Part shown: one piece after another, positions 41,326-50,540 of the stretch
Layout of the letters: the number at the start of each line of letters is the position of its first letter
Position numbering within the stretch: the stretch's first letter is position 1
Source of the DNA: JANXSS01 sp025356535
Lineage (GTDB): Bacteria > Pseudomonadota > Gammaproteobacteria > Burkholderiales > Burkholderiaceae_D
DNA length: 64,000 bases
Reading direction: 5' to 3'
Assembly (NCBI GenBank): GCA_043762325.1
Contig: JAYUMU010000010.1
Location: forward strand, 14,707-78,706
Notes under the pieces: generated by a model
The model's database searches: none
What the model saw: the letters and a program-made list of their open reading frames with translations, nothing else
Told to the model about the DNA's origin: nothing
Translations under genes and position numbers: made by a program

Positions 41326-41790
41326 GGACTTTCATCGTGGTTTCGTTAAATCAAGTATTGCTGATTCCCAGAAATAACGTCTGCGCTAGATCATAAGAAC
41401 TGAGTGCTTACCAACGCATTCTGTCAACAGCGCGCGGTTCACTTCTACGCTGGAAGAATTGCTCTCAATACAGATAAACATGCATCGTTGTCGACCGCTG
41501 TTGTTGCAGCGAGTTCTAGACACGGCCGGCTTTTTTATTGCCATGCGCCGCACCTGAAACCGGCTTCGTTCCGGCACTGCAGCCGCCAGCGCAAGCCTGG
41601 CCCGAACGATCTGCCGCAAGCAGGCAAGCCGCTGCACGTTCATGTTCATCCTCAAGATGCCCCAGGTTCGCTTTTCTTAATCTATCGGCTTGTCTGCCTG
41701 ACGGCTTTCGAACGGCCGCAGGCAGCCGGCGCATCCGCATGCGCAATCTGCCAACTGCCTTCAATACCAACCACGCAACCGGAGTAACCG
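41326..41790. other. Intergenic region before the leucine-rich repeat gene
   Basis: 465 bp, AT-richer in its first half. It must hold promoters for the HTH-like gene (leftward) and the leucine-rich repeat gene (rightward). No hrp-type regulatory box or hairpin was recognised by eye. Confidence 0.35.
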
Positions 41791-43155
41791 ATGCCGCCTA
41801 CCATTGCTCATGTGCCTGTAGTGCCAGTAAACCCGCCTGCGCAAAACGCCGCGCCGGCTGCGGGCAGGATCGACGCGGCGCCTGCCGCCGCGCCAGGCAG
41901 CCTGCGCTCGCCCGGGCGCGCGCAAACGGCAGGCGGGGGCGCGCTCGGGCCGTTGGCGAGCGCCTCCGCGCGCCAGGCACAGGCCCGAAAGCCGGGTGGT
42001 GGCAGCGCCGCCACGGGCGTTGCCGCAACTGCGGCGCAGACCGTGCCAGAGGCGGTCGGTGCATGGGTCGCGGCAGCGCCGCCAGGCGAGATCAACCAGC
42101 GCCGTACGATTGCCCGCCTGATCGAGCGCGCTGCCGCCGACAGGTCGTCCGAGCTGCGTATTGCTGGTATGCAGATAACCTCGCTGCCGGATTGCATCAG
42201 CCGGCTACCGCTGAAGAATCTGACGATCGTCGATTGCGGCCTGGCCGAATTGCCGGAGCTGCCGGCACGACTCGATTCGCTCACCGTCGGCCGCAATCGC
42301 CTGCAGCAGTTGCCGCACCTGCCGGCCATGCTGCGTCACCTCGATGCAAGCGGAAATGCCTTGACGGACGTGCCGCCGCTACCGGCCAATATCGTCAGCC
42401 TGAACCTGCGTGGCAACCGGCTGCCCGCAATCCGATCATTGCCACCGAAGGCTTCCCAGGTCGACGTCTCGGACAATCGTTTGACGGCATTGCCGGCGCT
42501 GCCGTCGACCCTGACGCATCTGAACGCGTCGATGAATCCGCTGCCGGCACTCGGTACGCTGCCGGCTTGCCTGACAAACCTCCAGGCATCCCATGCGCTG
42601 CTCAAGCAGCTGCCGGCCTTGCCCAAAAAACTGGAAAAGCTGCTCGTGCAAGACAATCGCTTGCAGACCTTGCCAGCGTTGCCCGCAACGTTGACCCACC
42701 TGAACGCGTCGGAGAACTGCCTGCCAACCGTGCCGCCCCTGCCAGAGGCACTGTTGCACTTGATTTTGCATGCCAATCAACTGGTGCAACTGCCGCGCCT
42801 GCCCCGGATGCTGGCCAAGCTCGACCTCAGTCGCAATCGTCTGGTTGCGATGCCGGAGGAAGTCGCGCAGCTGCCGGATCTGGTCAACATTAACATTGCC
42901 GAAAATCGCCTTTCGCCCGAGGCGCTTGAGGCGGCCCTGCAGGCACTGCATCGCCATGGCAAGAACATGACCCATGTGACCTTCCGCCAGGCGCCGCATG
43001 GACGAGAAGCACGCGAGGCCGTGCCGGCGGCGGCCAGCCGCGCCGAGGAAATCGCCGGATGGGACTTGCTCGATGATGCAGCCACCGCCAGCGATGCAGC
43101 GCCGCATGCGGAACAATGGGAGGTCGTTACCGCAGGCAGTGGCCACACTTCCTGA
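41791..43155 (+). CDS. Leucine-rich repeat protein of the YopM/IpaH repeat type
   Basis: 454 aa. A disordered Ala/Pro/Gly-rich N-terminus (about 1-95) is followed by a helical segment (TIARLIERAAADRSSELRIA) and then 12-13 repeats of about 20-21 residues (about 125-385). The repeats follow the bacterial LPxLPxxLxxLxxxxNxL pattern seen in type III effectors such as YopM, SspH and IpaH. The C-terminal 70 residues are not leucine-rich, and there is no NEL ubiquitin-ligase domain. GGAG lies 7 nt before the ATG. It may act in protein binding outside the cell or in a host; no secretion genes are in the window. Confidence 0.82.
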   Translation: MPPTIAHVPVVPVNPPAQNAAPAAGRIDAAPAAAPGSLRSPGRAQTAGGGALGPLASASARQAQARKPGGGSAATGVAATAAQTVPEAVGAWVAAAPPGEINQRRTIARLIERAAADRSSELRIAGMQITSLPDCISRLPLKNLTIVDCGLAELPELPARLDSLTVGRNRLQQLPHLPAMLRHLDASGNALTDVPPLPANIVSLNLRGNRLPAIRSLPPKASQVDVSDNRLTALPALPSTLTHLNASMNPLPALGTLPACLTNLQASHALLKQLPALPKKLEKLLVQDNRLQTLPALPATLTHLNASENCLPTVPPLPEALLHLILHANQLVQLPRLPRMLAKLDLSRNRLVAMPEEVAQLPDLVNINIAENRLSPEALEAALQALHRHGKNMTHVTFRQAPHGREAREAVPAAASRAEEIAGWDLLDDAATASDAAPHAEQWEVVTAGSGHTS

Positions 43156-43352
43156 AATTCCTCAACGCCGCGATTCATGCAATTGATGGTGCGCTTGCGT
43201 GCTGCGCAGGAGGGTGCTGCTGCAAGGATTTCCCGGTTTCGCGCAGCCAGCGCTGCAATCGGTAAAATCAGGGTTTTGCCTGCGGTCGAAGGCGTCGCAT
43301 CGCGGCGCCTCGCACCATGCGGCAAAGTAACTACCAACAGGAGCAAGATGAC

Positions 43353-43850
43353 ATGACCGACCCCGACGACGACGCACTGACAGAAGAAAATGGACTGGTG
43401 CAGTCGCCCCGATTGTGGCGTGGCGATGGCTGGACCGCCCGCGTCATCAAGAATGACGACGACGAAGGTTGGGCGGTGGCCATGATCAAGAATGGCGAGC
43501 CCGAACCGGCACTGATCGGGCCATGGACCATGGGGCGGGACAAGAAGAATCCGAAGCCGCTTGATGGCCCGGCGTTTTCGACGCTGGTCAAGACCGCTTC
43601 GGAATTCGTGCGTCGCCATGAACAGCAGCTCCATGCAACGCTGCACCGGCGCGTCGACATCACGGTCGACGGCAAGCCAATCGTGGTGACGCTTGACATC
43701 ACGCCAGACGAAGACGATCCCTATGCAATGCTGGCCGCAAGGAATGGCGATGGCGTGCAACTGGCAGAAGTGAAGGTTGCACCGTCTTTCAAGCTGAACT
43801 CGACTGTTGCCTACGCCTGGGTCGAAGCCGGCTTTCCGCGACGTCCCTGA
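43353..43850 (+). CDS. Hypothetical acidic protein (165 aa)
   Basis: Not recognised. The acidic N-terminus (TDPDDDALTEENG) leads into a beta-rich region (LWRGDGWTARVIKNDDDEGWAVAMIKNG), a helix (FSTLVKTASEFVRRHEQQL) and another beta segment (VDITVDGKPIVVTLDITPDED). No signal peptide or membrane span. GGAG lies 9 nt before the ATG at 43353. It is upstream of, and on the same strand as, the KfrA-like gene. Confidence 0.75.
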   Translation: MTDPDDDALTEENGLVQSPRLWRGDGWTARVIKNDDDEGWAVAMIKNGEPEPALIGPWTMGRDKKNPKPLDGPAFSTLVKTASEFVRRHEQQLHATLHRRVDITVDGKPIVVTLDITPDEDDPYAMLAARNGDGVQLAEVKVAPSFKLNSTVAYAWVEAGFPRRP

Positions 43851-43900
43851 ACGCTTAGTCACATAAAAACGGAAGAACCTTCTTTCGTTAAAATGTTTAG

Positions 43901-43924
43901 TCGAGATAATTGCTCTAATCTCGA
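43901..43924. promoter_or_regulatory. Inverted repeat upstream of the KfrA-like gene (candidate operator)
   Basis: TCGAGAT (43901-43907) and ATCTCGA (43918-43924) form a 7-bp perfect inverted repeat, in an AT-rich stretch about 130 bp before the KfrA-like start. KfrA proteins of plasmids repress their own promoters by binding inverted repeats, so this is a plausible autoregulatory site. Confidence 0.45.
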
Positions 43925-43974
43925 TTAGTATAACAAAAACGTCATAAATATGCTTTTGTATATACGTCGCAATC

Positions 43975-44003
43975 TTGACGATAATATGATTCGACCGGAT
44001 ACT
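43975..44003 (+). promoter_or_regulatory. Candidate sigma-70 promoter of the KfrA-like gene
   Basis: TTGACG (43975-43980), 17-bp spacer, GATACT (43998-44003); 5/6 and 4/6 matches to the -35 and -10 consensus. It lies about 55 bp before the start codon. Confidence 0.45.
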
Positions 44004-44057
44004 GCGTGATCGCAGCGCAGATGCGCTGCCCGGAATTGATCAGGCATCGGAGACAAC

Positions 44058-44972
44058 ATGGCAAGCGGACGGCGCGAATTCACCTGGCAGGCATGCGATG
44101 CACTGGCTGCGGCGGGCCGCAAGCCATCGATTGCCAGCGTGCGGGAATGGACCCTGGCAAACCATGGCCGCAAGCAGGGGTCCGACACCGACACGCAGGC
44201 AGACATCAATGCCTGGTACGTCCTGCTGCTGGCATTGAAGCAGGAAAAGCAGACGGTTGCGGGGTTGCCCGATGACGTCGCGGCATTGGCGCGCGGCCTG
44301 TGGATCAAGGCGAACGAAGCGGCAAGCGACGCGCTGCAGGCCCATCGTGCGCAAGCCGATGCCGAGATTGCCGCAGCGGCGCAACAGTGTGCATTGGCCG
44401 AAGCAGCCACCGCCGGCGAACGCGCGCATGCCGCGGCGCTCGGTCACGAACTCGACATCGCCCGTGAATCGATCCGGCGTCTGGAGGAATCGCTGTCCGA
44501 GATCCGCGCCACCGTGCAGGCGACCGAGGTGCGTCACGCCGGCCAGCTGCAGCTACGCAACGACCAACTCGGCGCCTCGGGCCGCGAAATCGCCAGGAAG
44601 GATGCCGAACACGCAGCGCGGGTGGCCGAGCTCGACGGGCTGCGTCGCCATGCGCTGTTGCAGATCGACGCGGCGCGCACCGAAGCCCGGGCCAACAGGG
44701 ATGAATACGAGCGCAGTTTACTGGCACACCAGCAGGCGCAGATGCAGCTGCGGCAAGCCAATGGCAAGGCGCAGAAGGAACTGGCCGGTGCGGCAGGACG
44801 TCTGTCGGCCATCGAAGAGGCGCTATCGGCAGCCCGCCAGCAAAACGCTGCGCTGGAAGTCGCCCTGGCGCAGGAACGCGTGGCAGCAGCGGGCAGCGCC
44901 GGCGCCCCCGTGAGGCGACCGGGTAGTGCAAGGCTCCAGCGCGAATCGGGCTTCAAGCGGCGCCGGCCTTAG
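44058..44972 (+). CDS. KfrA-like DNA-binding coiled-coil protein
   Basis: 304 aa. The N-terminal domain matches the KfrA_N type (TWQACDALAAAGRKPSIASVREW, then GRKQGSDTDTQADINAWY, about 5-60), a helix-turn-helix region of plasmid regulators. It is followed by about 200 residues of Ala/Glu/Arg-rich coiled coil and a basic tail (GFKRRRP). Plasmid KfrA binds its own promoter and helps maintain plasmid structure. Here no replication or partition genes are near, so it is probably a chromosomal relative or an integration remnant. CGGAG lies 6-7 nt before the ATG. Confidence 0.82.
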   Translation: MASGRREFTWQACDALAAAGRKPSIASVREWTLANHGRKQGSDTDTQADINAWYVLLLALKQEKQTVAGLPDDVAALARGLWIKANEAASDALQAHRAQADAEIAAAAQQCALAEAATAGERAHAAALGHELDIARESIRRLEESLSEIRATVQATEVRHAGQLQLRNDQLGASGREIARKDAEHAARVAELDGLRRHALLQIDAARTEARANRDEYERSLLAHQQAQMQLRQANGKAQKELAGAAGRLSAIEEALSAARQQNAALEVALAQERVAAAGSAGAPVRRPGSARLQRESGFKRRRP

Positions 44973-45164
44973 TCGATACCGTTTCGGCGCGGGTTGCCGC
45001 AATAGCAATGACGATGACGATGACGAATTTTGGTTTACATAATATAAATTATAAACTTTTTTAGCCGGTCCTCTCAGCCACGCTATCACTGCCAACAAGC
45101 AGCACGCATCGGGTTCGGCCAGCCCATGATCAGGAACACGAAAGCCCGTGTAACTACTGCGTGG

Positions 45165-45599
45165 TCATGAAAGACCTTTGCCAGCATGACGCCCGAGCGA
45201 TAGGCGCCAGCGATCGCCCTGTCTTTCGATGTAGTGCGCAAATGCATAACGCCAGGGCATGGCGACAATCACGAGGACGACGAACGAACAGGCAAAGAGA
45301 TTGGGCTTGATCGCGTCGTCGACATGGCCTGCCCACCATTGCGGCAGTGCGACGATCGCCAGCCAGAGCGTCTTCCAGAGCAGCTCCCACAACAGTATCG
45401 GCAGCAACTGGAGCGGATAGCGCAGCCCGAGCAGGCAGAGCAGCGAAAAGGCCGTCAGCATGCAGGCGACGATGCCTTCGAAGAATTCCCATTTCTCATG
45501 GTGAAACAGATTCGGTCAGACATTGATGCCGAGCCCCACGGCGATGAACAGATACAGCGCCCGCAGCATGTAGAGGCGAACCAGCGAAACTTCGTTCAT
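45165..45599 (-). pseudogene. Small four-span membrane protein gene interrupted by an in-frame TGA
   Basis: The frame starts at ATG 45599 (AGTAGGGA upstream), reads MNEVSLVRLYMLRALYLFIA and 27 codons in all, then hits TGA at 45518-45516. It continues in the same frame as PNLFHHEKWEFFEGIVA to a natural stop at 45165. Both halves form one continuous protein of about 144 residues with roughly four hydrophobic spans (LRYPLQLLPILLWELLWKTL, FACSFVVLVIVAMPW). A TGG-to-TGA change at a Trp codon would explain it. An internal ATG (45461) could give a shortened 98-aa product. Confidence 0.75.
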
Positions 45600-45675
45600 C
45601 TTCCCTACTCCCAGTTGTCGGATAGTCCGGTCGCCGTATGCGCGATGAAAATTCCGCCTGCGCTGCCGGCAGCGG

Positions 45676-46266
45676 TCAATGCGGCTCCGGCGTCACCTTC
45701 ATCGCCGCCGCAAAGTGCGACAGCGCGTCGATATCGGCATCCGACAGGCCTTGCGCCGCACTGGCCATGCTGCCGTCGATATCCATGCGCGTGCCGTCGC
45801 GCAAGCCCTTGAGCTGTGCCTTCAGGTAGTCGACATGCTGCCCGGCCAGGCGCGGCACCTGCTTCTGGCCACGCAGGTCCGGCGTGTGGCAGGACTGGCA
45901 ATGGCTGGCGTCGGCAATGCGCTGGCCTGCTGCGATCTTCGCTGCGTCGAGGCCGGTTGCGCCCGACGGGCCGGGCAGCGATGCGAAGTAGGCGCCCAGG
46001 TCGCGCATGTCGGCGTCGCTCATGCCTTCGGCCAGCGCATTCATCGGTGCAAAGATGCGCTGGTCGCCACGGAACTGGATTAGCTGGTAGACGATGAACA
46101 GCGACGGCTGGCCGGCAAGCGAAGGAAAGCTGCCGACGCTCGACAAGCCGTTTGCGCCATGACAGGCGATGCAGGCCTGCGCCTTCACCTTGCCGGCGGC
46201 AATGTCGGCTGCGTGGCCAGTACATGCGAACGCAGTCAGCGTGGCAAGGAGAAGTGGTTTGAACAT
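45676..46266 (-). CDS. Diheme cytochrome c (c4-like), periplasmic
   Basis: 196 aa. The signal peptide ends near GHAA (residue 20). Two c-type haem motifs are present, CIACH (32-36) and CQSCH (123-127), each with a downstream Met-containing region (FAPMNALAEGM; MDIDGSMASAA), giving two cytochrome-c lobes. It would shuttle electrons in the periplasm. It lies 50 nt downstream of a secreted sugar-dehydrogenase-like gene on the same strand, so it is probably that enzyme's electron acceptor. The ribosome site is weak. Confidence 0.9.
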   Translation of the reverse strand: MFKPLLLATLTAFACTGHAADIAAGKVKAQACIACHGANGLSSVGSFPSLAGQPSLFIVYQLIQFRGDQRIFAPMNALAEGMSDADMRDLGAYFASLPGPSGATGLDAAKIAAGQRIADASHCQSCHTPDLRGQKQVPRLAGQHVDYLKAQLKGLRDGTRMDIDGSMASAAQGLSDADIDALSHFAAAMKVTPEPH

Positions 46267-46316
46267 GGTCGCTCGAAGTGATCGGGTCAGGATGGCGTCA
46301 ACCGGGCCGCCCGCGC

Positions 46317-47543
46317 TTATTTGCGCGGATAACTGACGCGAAACACCGCGCCGGCCACATCGTCGGACACCAGCAGCGCGCCGTCGGGCATGACCTGCAC
46401 GTCGGCCGGCCGGCCCCAGAAATTTTCGCCATCGATGAAACCGGTCATGAACGGCTCTTTCGACACCGGCTTGCCATTCTTGTCGAGCGTCACGCGGCTG
46501 ACCAGGTAACCGGTTTTCGTGGTGCGGTTCCAGGAGCCGTGTTCGGCGATGAAAATGCTGTTCTTGTATTCGGCCGGGAACATGCTGCCGGTATAGAACC
46601 GCATGCCGAGCGCTGCGATGTGCGGCCCGAGCAACATGTCCGGTGCATCGAATTCGTCGCAGGTGCGGCCACGGCCGAAGTCGGGGTCGAGCAGGTTGCC
46701 CTGGTGGCAGAACGGATAGCCAAAGTTCATGCCTTTTTTGGTGATGTGGTTCAGGGTATCGTTGGGCAATTCGTCATTGACCCAGTCGCGCGCATTGTTG
46801 GTGAACCAGAGTTCTTTCGTCACCGGATGGAAATCCATGCCGACGCTGTTGCGAACGCCCATTGCAACGGTGCGAATCGTCTTGGTCGCCAGGTCGAGCT
46901 GGACGATCTGCGCATGGGTATAGGGCGGCACCACGATGTTGGCCGGTGTGCCGATCTGGAAATAGAGTTTTCCATCGGGGCCGAAGGTCATGAACTTCCA
47001 GCCATGCGCTTCGTCTTTTGGCAGCGCATCGAACACCACGACCGGTGCCGGCGGATGATCGAGCTGATCTTCGATGTTGTCATAGCGCAGAATGCGCGAG
47101 AGTTCGGCGACATACAGCGCGCCATCCTTGAAGGCGACGCCGTTCGGGCGATGCAGTCCCTTTGCCAACACGTGGGTCTCGCGCTTGCCGCCACGATCGA
47201 CCACCGCATAGACGGTGCCGGGAAAGCGGGTGCCGATGAAGACGGTGCCCTTGCTGCCGATCGTCATGGAGCGGGCATTGGGCAGGCCGCTGGCCCAGAG
47301 CTCGACCTTGAAGCCGGCCGGCACCTTCAGTTTTGCGGTCGGGATTTCTTCGGCCGGCAATGCGATCAGGCCGGGCGGATGCGGCACCAGCTTCGAATTT
47401 GCCTGCTCGGCCGTGCGGCCCTGGGCCCAGGTCGGCGGTACCCCTGTAGCCGGCGGCGTCTGCTGCGCATGGGCGCAGACGGCGGCAAGGCCAAGCGCTG
47501 CGCAGGCAAATGCGCGGGATAGAGTCGGTGCAATCGGTTTCAT
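46317..47543 (-). CDS. Secreted PQQ-dependent sugar-dehydrogenase-like protein
   Basis: 408 aa. The signal peptide ends at AHAQ (about residue 27). The rest is a six-bladed beta-propeller of the soluble glucose/sorbosone dehydrogenase family: LKVPAGFKVELWASGLPNARSM, then LHRPNGVAFKDGALYVAE, GVRNSVGMDFHP, LWFTNNARDW, GYPFCHQG and IFIAEHGSWNR. Members oxidise aldoses or sorbosone using PQQ. The pairing with the diheme cytochrome c fits. The exact substrate is unknown, and PQQ genes are not in the window. Confidence 0.87.
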   Translation of the reverse strand: MKPIAPTLSRAFACAALGLAAVCAHAQQTPPATGVPPTWAQGRTAEQANSKLVPHPPGLIALPAEEIPTAKLKVPAGFKVELWASGLPNARSMTIGSKGTVFIGTRFPGTVYAVVDRGGKRETHVLAKGLHRPNGVAFKDGALYVAELSRILRYDNIEDQLDHPPAPVVVFDALPKDEAHGWKFMTFGPDGKLYFQIGTPANIVVPPYTHAQIVQLDLATKTIRTVAMGVRNSVGMDFHPVTKELWFTNNARDWVNDELPNDTLNHITKKGMNFGYPFCHQGNLLDPDFGRGRTCDEFDAPDMLLGPHIAALGMRFYTGSMFPAEYKNSIFIAEHGSWNRTTKTGYLVSRVTLDKNGKPVSKEPFMTGFIDGENFWGRPADVQVMPDGALLVSDDVAGAVFRVSYPRK

Positions 47544-47839
47544 GGTTTTGTTTTTTTCTGATACAGGTGGATCGAGCGACTTGCCCGGAACGCGTCCCCT
47601 CGTCGGGCGCCTTTTTCATTCTAACCGACAATATTGTAAGCGCAACAAACCATCAGGCACCAGGCTTCGTCCCGAACTGTTCTACGCATGAACGGGAACC
47701 TGCAGGCAATCCGGGAAACGCTCCCATGCATCTGCCTGTATTAACGAGTTGCAATAAAAGCCATTGCCTTCGACAATACCCCCCGCCTAGCCGTAACGTG
47801 TCAATGCGGCCCCTTTCGTTTGCTTTCGGGTAGGTCCTG

Positions 47840-50053
47840 ATGAAACATGCCTGGCTTTTGCACGTTCGCGCCGATCTGGTGGGCGGTGCCGTCTCGGCTG
47901 CAGTGGCCATACCGCTCGCACTGGGTTACGGCATGTTCGCCTTCGTTGCCCTGGGCGGTGAATATTTTTCGCAGGGTGTCGTGGCTGGCCTGCTCAGTGC
48001 AACGGTTGCCGGTTTTGCGGCAACGCTGTTGAATGACAGGAGCCGGGCGATCTATGCGCCGCGCGTGGTGACGACGTTTTTCATCGGTGCGCTGTTGCGC
48101 GGCATGGTCAATTCGAAGGCAGGAATTTTCCGCAGCGGCGATGTCGAGTTGATGGTGACCCTGCTGCTGCTGACCATCCTGCTGGCCGGCGCCTTTCAGC
48201 TGCTGTTCGGCTGGCTGCGGCTGGGCAGCCTGCTCAAGCACACGCCTTATCCGGTGCTGGCCGGTTTCCAGAATGCGGCTGCAATGCTGCTGTTCCTGGT
48301 CCAGATCGGCAATGTGCTGGGATTTGCCCGGCCGGTACCGATCATGAACATCCTCGCGGCAGTACCGACCACCAAGCCGGCCTGCCTGCTGGTGGGCGCC
48401 GTCACCTTCGCCGTCATGTGGCATGCCAAGCGACTGCTGCCGAAGATACCGCCGGTGATCACCGCACTTGCCGCCGGCTCGCTGACCTATTACGCACTGC
48501 GATGGAGCATCGGCCCGCAGGCGCTGGGACCGGTGATCGGCAGCGGCCAGTTTTTCAGTTTCGGCCTGCTGGCGCTGCCAGAGATGGCGCACGTGATCCG
48601 GCATCCGCAGTTTGGCGAAGTGCTGCCGATGGTCGTCACCGGCGCGCTCGGCCTGGCATTCATCGCCTCGCTCGACGCCCTGCTGTGCGCCCGGATTCTC
48701 GAAGGCGGCAGCAATGCCCGTGGCAACAGCAACCGGCAGCTCATGCGACTGGGTGCGGGCAACATGCTTTCGGCAAGCGTCGGCGGCATCACCAGCGGCC
48801 TCAATCTGGGGCCCAGCCTGATCAATCGCGCTTTCGGCGCGCGCACGCCGCTGTCGGTCGTCGTCAATGCCGGCGTGGTTTTACTGACGATCTGCTTCCT
48901 GCTGCCGGTACTGGCATGGTTGCCGCGCGCGGTGCTCTCGGGGGTGATCATGGTGATCGCCATCCAGCATATCGACGCTACCACCCTGCCGCTGCTGCGC
49001 CGCCTGTTGAGCGGACATTTCAGCGACCGCCGGGCAATGGCGATCGACCTCGGGGTCAGCCTTGCGGTGACGCTGCTGGCCGTTTTCGTCGACATCGTGA
49101 CCGCCGTTCTCGTCGGCGTATTCGCAGCCATGATGCTGTTTTTGCTGCGCATCAGCGGCTCGGTGGTACGGGCGAGCTATACCTGTGCCGTCGTGCGTTC
49201 GCGCCAGCGGCGCGATCCGCATGATGATGCGCTGTTGCAGGAGCATGGCGGCCGGATACATGTGCTCAAACTCGAAGGCGCAATATTCTTCGGCTCCGGC
49301 GAACGCCTGTTCGAATCGGTCGGCGCCATCGTCGACCAGGGCGGGCGCTGCGTGATCGTCGACCTGTGCCACGTGAGCGACATCGACCACACTGGCGCGC
49401 GCCTGATGCTGGAGATATTCACGACCCTGCAGGCGCAGGGCATACCGCTGCTGTTCAGTCACCTGCAGCACAGGGCCAGCGGCCGGCAGATGCTGGGCGA
49501 TGTCGGCCTGCTCGCGCAGATGGGTACGGAGCGGATCTTCCAGGACACGGACCGGGCGCTGGAATGGGCGGAAGACTATCTGCTGGCAGACGTGCGCGGC
49601 GTACCGGCGCCGGATCTTGCGCTGCAGCGGCAGCCGCTCTTCGAAGGCTTTGACGCGGCCCAGGCGACACAGGTACGCGCGGCGCTGGTGGCCCGCCACT
49701 ATGCAGCGGGCAGCGTCGTCTTCAGGCAGGGCGACGATGCGGCGGAACTCTTCGTCATCACCGGCGGCAGCGCATCGGTGCAGGTGCCGTCCGGCGCCGA
49801 CGGCTCGACGCGCCTTGCCAGCTTCGGACCCGGCACGTGTTTCGGCGAGGTTGCGCTGTTCGACCGCAAGCCGCGTTCTGCAACCGTCGTCGCCGACAGT
49901 GCGCTCGATTGCCTGGTGCTTGACGAGCGCGCGTTCGCGGCCCTGAAGGTCGATGCGCCGGCCGTCGCGATCCAGTTGCTGGTCAACCTCGGCGTGCAGC
50001 TGGCCACGAACCTGCGCAACAGCAACCGGATGGTGATGGAATTGGGCCGTTGA
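47840..50053 (+). CDS. SulP-family transporter with STAS and cyclic-nucleotide-binding domains
   Basis: 737 aa. The first 430 residues form a SulP membrane domain (GGAVSAAVAIPLALGYGMFA, and the SVGGITSGLNLGPS signature near 313-326). A STAS domain follows (about 470-580: VLKLEGAIFFGSGERLF, VIVDLCHVSDIDHTGARLM), then a C-terminal cNMP-binding domain (about 600-725: FGEVALFDRKPRSATVVA, with the phosphate-binding Arg present). SulP proteins move sulfate, bicarbonate or other anions; the cNMP domain suggests cyclic-nucleotide control. It is convergent with the DUF3305 gene. Confidence 0.9.
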   Translation: MKHAWLLHVRADLVGGAVSAAVAIPLALGYGMFAFVALGGEYFSQGVVAGLLSATVAGFAATLLNDRSRAIYAPRVVTTFFIGALLRGMVNSKAGIFRSGDVELMVTLLLLTILLAGAFQLLFGWLRLGSLLKHTPYPVLAGFQNAAAMLLFLVQIGNVLGFARPVPIMNILAAVPTTKPACLLVGAVTFAVMWHAKRLLPKIPPVITALAAGSLTYYALRWSIGPQALGPVIGSGQFFSFGLLALPEMAHVIRHPQFGEVLPMVVTGALGLAFIASLDALLCARILEGGSNARGNSNRQLMRLGAGNMLSASVGGITSGLNLGPSLINRAFGARTPLSVVVNAGVVLLTICFLLPVLAWLPRAVLSGVIMVIAIQHIDATTLPLLRRLLSGHFSDRRAMAIDLGVSLAVTLLAVFVDIVTAVLVGVFAAMMLFLLRISGSVVRASYTCAVVRSRQRRDPHDDALLQEHGGRIHVLKLEGAIFFGSGERLFESVGAIVDQGGRCVIVDLCHVSDIDHTGARLMLEIFTTLQAQGIPLLFSHLQHRASGRQMLGDVGLLAQMGTERIFQDTDRALEWAEDYLLADVRGVPAPDLALQRQPLFEGFDAAQATQVRAALVARHYAAGSVVFRQGDDAAELFVITGGSASVQVPSGADGSTRLASFGPGTCFGEVALFDRKPRSATVVADSALDCLVLDERAFAALKVDAPAVAIQLLVNLGVQLATNLRNSNRMVMELGR

Positions 50054-50074
50054 GGCAGGCCGGCGGCGTTGCCG

Positions 50075-50521
50075 TCATCGCTGCGGCCGGCCCATCTTCT
50101 GCGCCTGCCCCGGCCGGTAGTGTGCCTGCAGGTAGTCACCCAGCCAGCAGTGGATATCGGCCGGCATGGCAACGCCGTCGGCCGCTTCGCCGCAGTCGAG
50201 CATGCGCGTGCCTTCGCCGTAACTGACCGAGGCCAGCATTGGCAGCGCCCGCTCCTGCTGCAGGCGCCACATGACGAACACCTTCGGCTGCGGCGCCATC
50301 CAGTTCTCGAAATAACCGTCGTTCTCGTCGCGATGCAGCTCCAGCGTCAGGCCCGGCACCAGCAGCAGTTGCCCTGCCTCGTCATGGCGCAGGATGCGCT
50401 CGCACGCGATGCCGTCGAGGTTGGCGACGACGGCGGCAACCGACCATGCGGCGTCGGCCCAGCGATGGACGATCGTGCGGCGTTGCATCAGCACCGCAAT
50501 CGGCAGTCGTGCAAGCGGCAT
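50075..50521 (-). CDS. DUF3305-domain protein, last gene of the formate operon
   Basis: 148 aa. The sequence matches the DUF3305 pattern: an N-terminal strand (PIAVLMQRRTIVHRWADAAW), HRDENDGYFENWMAPQPKVFVMWR and a C-terminal helical end (HCWLGDYLQAHYRPGQAQKMG). DUF3305 proteins accompany DUF3306 and formate dehydrogenase genes in beta-proteobacteria; the function is unknown. GGAG lies 9 nt before the ATG. It is 19 nt downstream of the next upstream small exported protein, so co-transcribed. Confidence 0.85.
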   Translation of the reverse strand: MPLARLPIAVLMQRRTIVHRWADAAWSVAAVVANLDGIACERILRHDEAGQLLLVPGLTLELHRDENDGYFENWMAPQPKVFVMWRLQQERALPMLASVSYGEGTRMLDCGEAADGVAMPADIHCWLGDYLQAHYRPGQAQKMGRPQR

Positions 50522-50540
50522 GGTCTGCGCTCCTGAAATT

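Noticed and set aside
45005..45062. ATGACG hexamer run and AT-rich near-palindrome after the KfrA-like gene, considered as a CRISPR or origin
   Set aside because: Only three to four hexamer units, no spacers, no DnaA-type boxes; probably just the non-coding end of the transcript.
45605..46225. 206-codon minus-strand frame overlapping the cytochrome c gene
   Set aside because: Arg-rich shadow; the alternative frame has a signal peptide and two CxxCH motifs.
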